From Phallusia fumigata (lineage: Eukaryota > Chordata > Ascidiacea > Phlebobranchia > Ascidiidae): a stretch of DNA of 24,556 nucleotides. Positions 21,056-24,556 of this stretch are shown piece after piece. Numbering within the stretch: position 1 is the first letter of the stretch; the number at the start of each line of letters is the position of its first letter. Position numbers and translations under genes: made by a program. Where the stretch lies: assembly GCA_008931825.1 (NCBI GenBank), contig QXVZ01002732.1, positions 1 through 24,556 of the forward strand, written 5' to 3'. The notes under the pieces were generated by a model that had not been told where the DNA came from, made no database searches, and saw only the letters and a program-made list of their open reading frames with translations.

Positions 21056-21423
21056 GTTTGTCGACCCGCATCACCAAAACCGGTCATGGTTTCTAACAAT
21101 AAACCCATATACAGGTTGAAGAGAAAAGGGTGGTTCAAGTGCAGCCGATTTGCGTGACGTCAGCTTCTGTTATGCGGCTCGCCTAGTCCAATAGGGAAAA
21201 CCCCTTCGTTAAACTTTGCCGATCGAAACCGCTTTTCAGTGTTACCCCAATACGCTAACACACAGGACAAACCAATCTCTGACGCGATAAACATAAATGT
21301 GCAGTAAGTGGGACCGCAGCACACACAGCTTGAAGCCACTGGTAGTACTTTACCAGAATGCACGGTAGACAGTTTGAAGAAAATTTCCAGAACATATAAG
21401 CGCGGTTTTTGAAACGATTAAAA

Positions 21424-21429
21424 TTTAAT
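21424..21429 (-). terminator. Candidate poly(A) signal of HACD3
   Basis: ATTAAA on the minus strand, 136 bases downstream of the HACD3 stop codon. Confidence 0.3.
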
Positions 21430-21564
21430 GAATAACAAACAAACACACCGGGCATTTGCACAAATTGCTATAGCAGTGTTTGGAATCGTGTAACAGAAAT
21501 TAAACAAATCAACGCCGGCAGCTGAAAACATTAGTTGATCAAGTTTGGCACGTTTTGCTTCCGT

Positions 21565-24275
21565 TTATGCAGGTTTAAACTTTCGCCTGTTTCCATATTT
21601 CCTTTGTCTCATTTTCCATAAATGTCGCATGAGACCACTTATACCTATCAAAAAATATCCGTGTTAGGCAAAAACCAAATCTCGCTTCATGTTTGCATGC
21701 CTAAATCCTGCATTGTTGACTCAGAAATAGTTATTAGATTTCAAATTCTACAAACCTATCTGGTCAGTAGGTCTTTAGAGCACTTACCAACAAAAACAAA
21801 TATGGCGTAGACGTGCAAGACAGCGGACAAACTGATCGAAAAATTGAAAGGGTTTGGGAGTGTCAAGGCGTACATCGATTCCTTGCTAAAATGCCTTGCC
21901 GCACTTGTAATAACGGAATCTGCAATTTAAATTTTAGTTTACTTCGCAGGTGTGGGCAGCTACACTGACACGGATTAACTTACATTCTGTGAACCCGCCT
22001 ACAGGATAGAGTAATATCCATGCGTGGTAACGGAGCCACGTTAAAGGTTTGAAATCCATGTTGTAGGTTTGTAACATGTAGTAGGGGTACCTACGCAGTG
22101 TATACGAATTTAGTTTTAGAGGCACATTTTTGGAGGCTGCCATAAAATATAAAAGGTTGTAAAAAACATTTTCTGTTTCTGCTTTTACCTAATTACTTCA
22201 ATACTGCTCCAAACCACAAATAAATCCCAAACTGCACATCTGGGAAGCTGCTCTGACCCAGCCAGCCACATACAAAAGAAAGCAAATATTCTACCAGAAA
22301 CCTGAAAAGATCAAACCCGTTTTAATTAAGATCAATTAAATACAACACCCCACATCAGTGGTTCTCAACCAGGGGCCCGCAAACCCCTGGTGTTCCAAAA
22401 GCATTTTCAGGGGATCCGTAGCAACTTCTGAATATGAATGAGCGCTATTAGATTAAAACATGTTTAAAACAAAACATGTTCATCTTTCAAAAATATTCTC
22501 GCATTTTACACCAGACCTGAAAACAAGCTTAATTAAAGCCTTTTAAAATTGCAAACAATATCCCATTGTGATGTGACAGATGGATTGCAAGTAAAAAACA
22601 ATGTTGCAGCATATGATACACTGGTTTTATCTCATTGCTTGCCTGGTAATGAGCTAATATAGTTTCGCTTTTACTCAGCACATTAGACAGACATATACGG
22701 ATTGCATACAAAGCAAGGCAGCATCAAAAAGGGCCGCCAAGACCAAAAGGTTAAGAACCACTACAATAGGTGTATGAATCATTTGTCAATTCAGCGTCTT
22801 AATTGTACAAAGTCAGTTCAATTTCTGACCTGCATGAATGTAAGATGCCATGGTGATTTTACAATTCCTAAAATCCCATGAAGTGCTTCCAAATAGGCAA
22901 GTAAAACAGCAAAGATAACTGTTGAACCATATGATTCATAGGTATCTGCATAGAAATCTGAAAAAGATGTTTGGAAGTAGTTACCTTTTAAATGTCAAAC
23001 AAAACTGACTTTACCTGGTCCAAGTTTTAATCGATAGTAAATACAGCCAATAAAAACGATTGAGTAGAGAACAAACTGGGCAAAATTGTACATTGTCAAA
23101 TAAAATTTTTGAACATAATTTGCTATCTCCTCCTCCTTGGTTGTTTGATTTATTTCCAAACCATCCTCTGCTTGCATCTGTAATGTTAAAGTAAATTTAA
23201 AAATATGAAAAAATTCTACTCAAGATGTGTCTGGCTTGGTAAAAAAAACACAGTTGGACTCAAACATCTGAAATAGCACTACCAATTTCTACTCTAAGAT
23301 GCAGCTGGGGAGGTAACTACTTTTACCTGTTTCAGCTCCTGTTCATCATCTGATTCTGACCGCCACCTTTCGAAATCAAGTTTTAGATAATGTGGTTTCT
23401 TTGTATTTTCAGGTATCAGGCGTGGCCAGTAACTGCCCGCTCCTTGCTTGGTTAGTTGCAAATCCACACAAGTTGGTGTTACCTTGTAAACACAACCCTG
23501 AAATTCACAAGTGTAATGTTGTTAGTTGCAACATAAAACACAATAAGCAGAATATTTGTAAAAACATCAAGTTTAAAAGTGATTGGAGTTATAACTTAAT
23601 CTAACCACAGAATGCAATTTAGTTTGTACAAGTTTTTAAAAGTTACATAAATAAAAACAAATACCTCCTTGTCAATCTCATCATAAAAGTCCAAAGTAAA
23701 TTTGTAAATGTTCCACCCCTTTGCACCCAGCCCTTCAGCTTCAAAATTATTTAGGATTTGTGTGTTTTTTGAAAACTTTACCAAAACAATAGCCATCATG
23801 AAGTAAGAAAAACAGGCAACAATAATACAACATCACGAGTTTTTTAATGTATATTGCTTTATCAAACAGTTTGAAGTTTGTTTGTATATAATGTACTATT
23901 TACAATAGCAATTTTTATTATTAGTTTTAGTTCACAACATACAAATTTTTATTGGACTGGTTTACCTTCAAAAGTCACTGATTTTTCTTGGAGGGAGATT
24001 TTGGGTGTCTGAAAAAAATAATTTGACAGATGTATTAAAAGTTACAGTAAGGACATGTTGGACACAAGAATATCTACGATGCCATATTCTTCAGCCTAAC
24101 TTGGTTGGGTGAATTACTAAATGCTATCAAATAAAATGATTGCACTGAAATCTTGCAAGAATTTTACCTTCACATCTCCTACAGAGACTTTCAAACTTAT
24201 TGTTTCCTTTCTTTGTGCCCAGTGTACATTGGGATGAAGAACCGTAATTTCTTCAAAGTCGCTACCAGGTTCCAT
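21565..24275 (-). CDS. HACD3: Very-long-chain 3-hydroxyacyl-CoA dehydratase 3 (PTPLAD1), complete
   Basis: Ten coding exons join in frame: 24275-24168, 24008-23966, 23738-23665, 23497-23327, 23177-23015, 22957-22830, 22301-22189, 22090-21984, 21919-21788 and 21644-21565, encoding 372 residues (human HACD3: 362). Residues about 12-110 form a CS/p23-like domain (VHWAQR, GAKGWNIYKF, DFERWRSESDDE). From about 158 on lies the multi-pass PTPLA dehydratase domain. The catalytic Tyr and Glu of the family are present in YPVGGFTE (Y295, E302). It dehydrates 3-hydroxyacyl-CoA to trans-2-enoyl-CoA, the third step of very-long-chain fatty acid elongation, in the ER membrane. The tail is basic and ends KFKPA, which fits a KxKxx ER-retrieval signal. 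All junctions have AG/GT and consistent phases. Intron 6 carries a hAT-type MITE. Exon 1 has a duplicate at 831-938 through an assembly error. Confidence 0.95.
22356..22763. mobile_element. hAT-type MITE inside HACD3 intron 6
   Basis: The left end is cagtggttctcaacc; the right end on the other strand is tagtggttcttaacc, giving 15-base terminal inverted repeats with two mismatches. These termini are typical of hAT elements. The element is 408 bases long with no transposase. No eight-base target-site duplication is evident. It differs in sequence from the element at 3027-3525. Confidence 0.7.
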
Positions 24276-24556
24276 AATTGTCAATCTAAAATTTTTCTAG
24301 CAAAGTTGCAACCACCTGGTGAATGTGCCTCAGTTGACCACTTCCCGCTGCCGGCGCCAGAGATTAATCTGACTAAAAAAACTTTGAGATCCAAACTTTT
24401 CGCGTACTTTACATGTTTGGATATTATGCCTTGAGCATTTGACGAAAGTAAAAAATCTGAAAACATGTTTTGCACATTGTATCAAGGTAGTTATGTGTTT
24501 TAATAACGCGTCTTAAGTGCTCATTGTTATTGTCCGGTTGTTCACACCGAATAGAT
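24111..24556. repeat. HACD3 5' end segment duplicated at 774-1219
   Basis: This 446-base stretch matches 774-1219 throughout. It holds HACD3 exon 1 and the start of its upstream region and is cut only by the end of the window. Here it is continuous with the remaining HACD3 exons, so this is the genuine location. Confidence 0.9.

Noticed and set aside
1..24556. CRISPR arrays, bacterial operons or phage genes
   Set aside because: The window has spliced animal genes, and no regularly spaced repeat array or prokaryotic gene arrangement was seen.

Overview
The window reads as animal genomic DNA: AT-rich, with short GT..AG introns and spliced genes. The gene content, compact introns and unusual receptors fit an ascidian tunicate such as Ciona best, but that assignment is an inference and not proven by the sequence. 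Four single-base N gaps (773, 1863, 4087, 7198) show it comes from a draft scaffold. Three of them sit at visible assembly problems.

Layout. (1) 1-4479 is mostly non-coding. It holds a misplaced contig (774-1862) that repeats the right-hand end of the window and carries a second copy of HACD3 exon 1, a non-autonomous hAT-like element (3027-3525), and a 221-bp duplication around the N at 4087. (2) 4480-9059 (+) is a broken galanin/allatostatin-type class A GPCR gene. The TM1-2, TM6 and TM7 exons are intact, the TM3 exon is cut by the N at 7198, and the TM4-TM5 part is missing in the gap. (3) 9060-11611 is the shared 3' intergenic space. (4) 17723-11612 (-) is a complete six-exon paralogue encoding 382 residues, convergent with the first copy and with matching splice phases, but with I-R-F where DRY is expected. 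(5) 17954-19536 (+) holds several exon-like blocks of a gene I do not recognise, starting only 230 bp from the start codon of the minus-strand receptor. (6) 21565-24275 (-) is a complete ten-exon HACD3 gene (3-hydroxyacyl-CoA dehydratase with an N-terminal CS/p23 domain, 372 residues), with a hAT-type MITE in intron 6.

The two receptors are a tandem inverted duplicate pair and probably sense related neuropeptides. HACD3 is an unrelated housekeeping enzyme of very-long-chain fatty acid elongation in the ER. The strongest points for a second look are the lost DRY aspartate, the assembly errors that break one receptor and duplicate the HACD3 promoter end, and the unidentified plus-strand gene between the two annotated loci.
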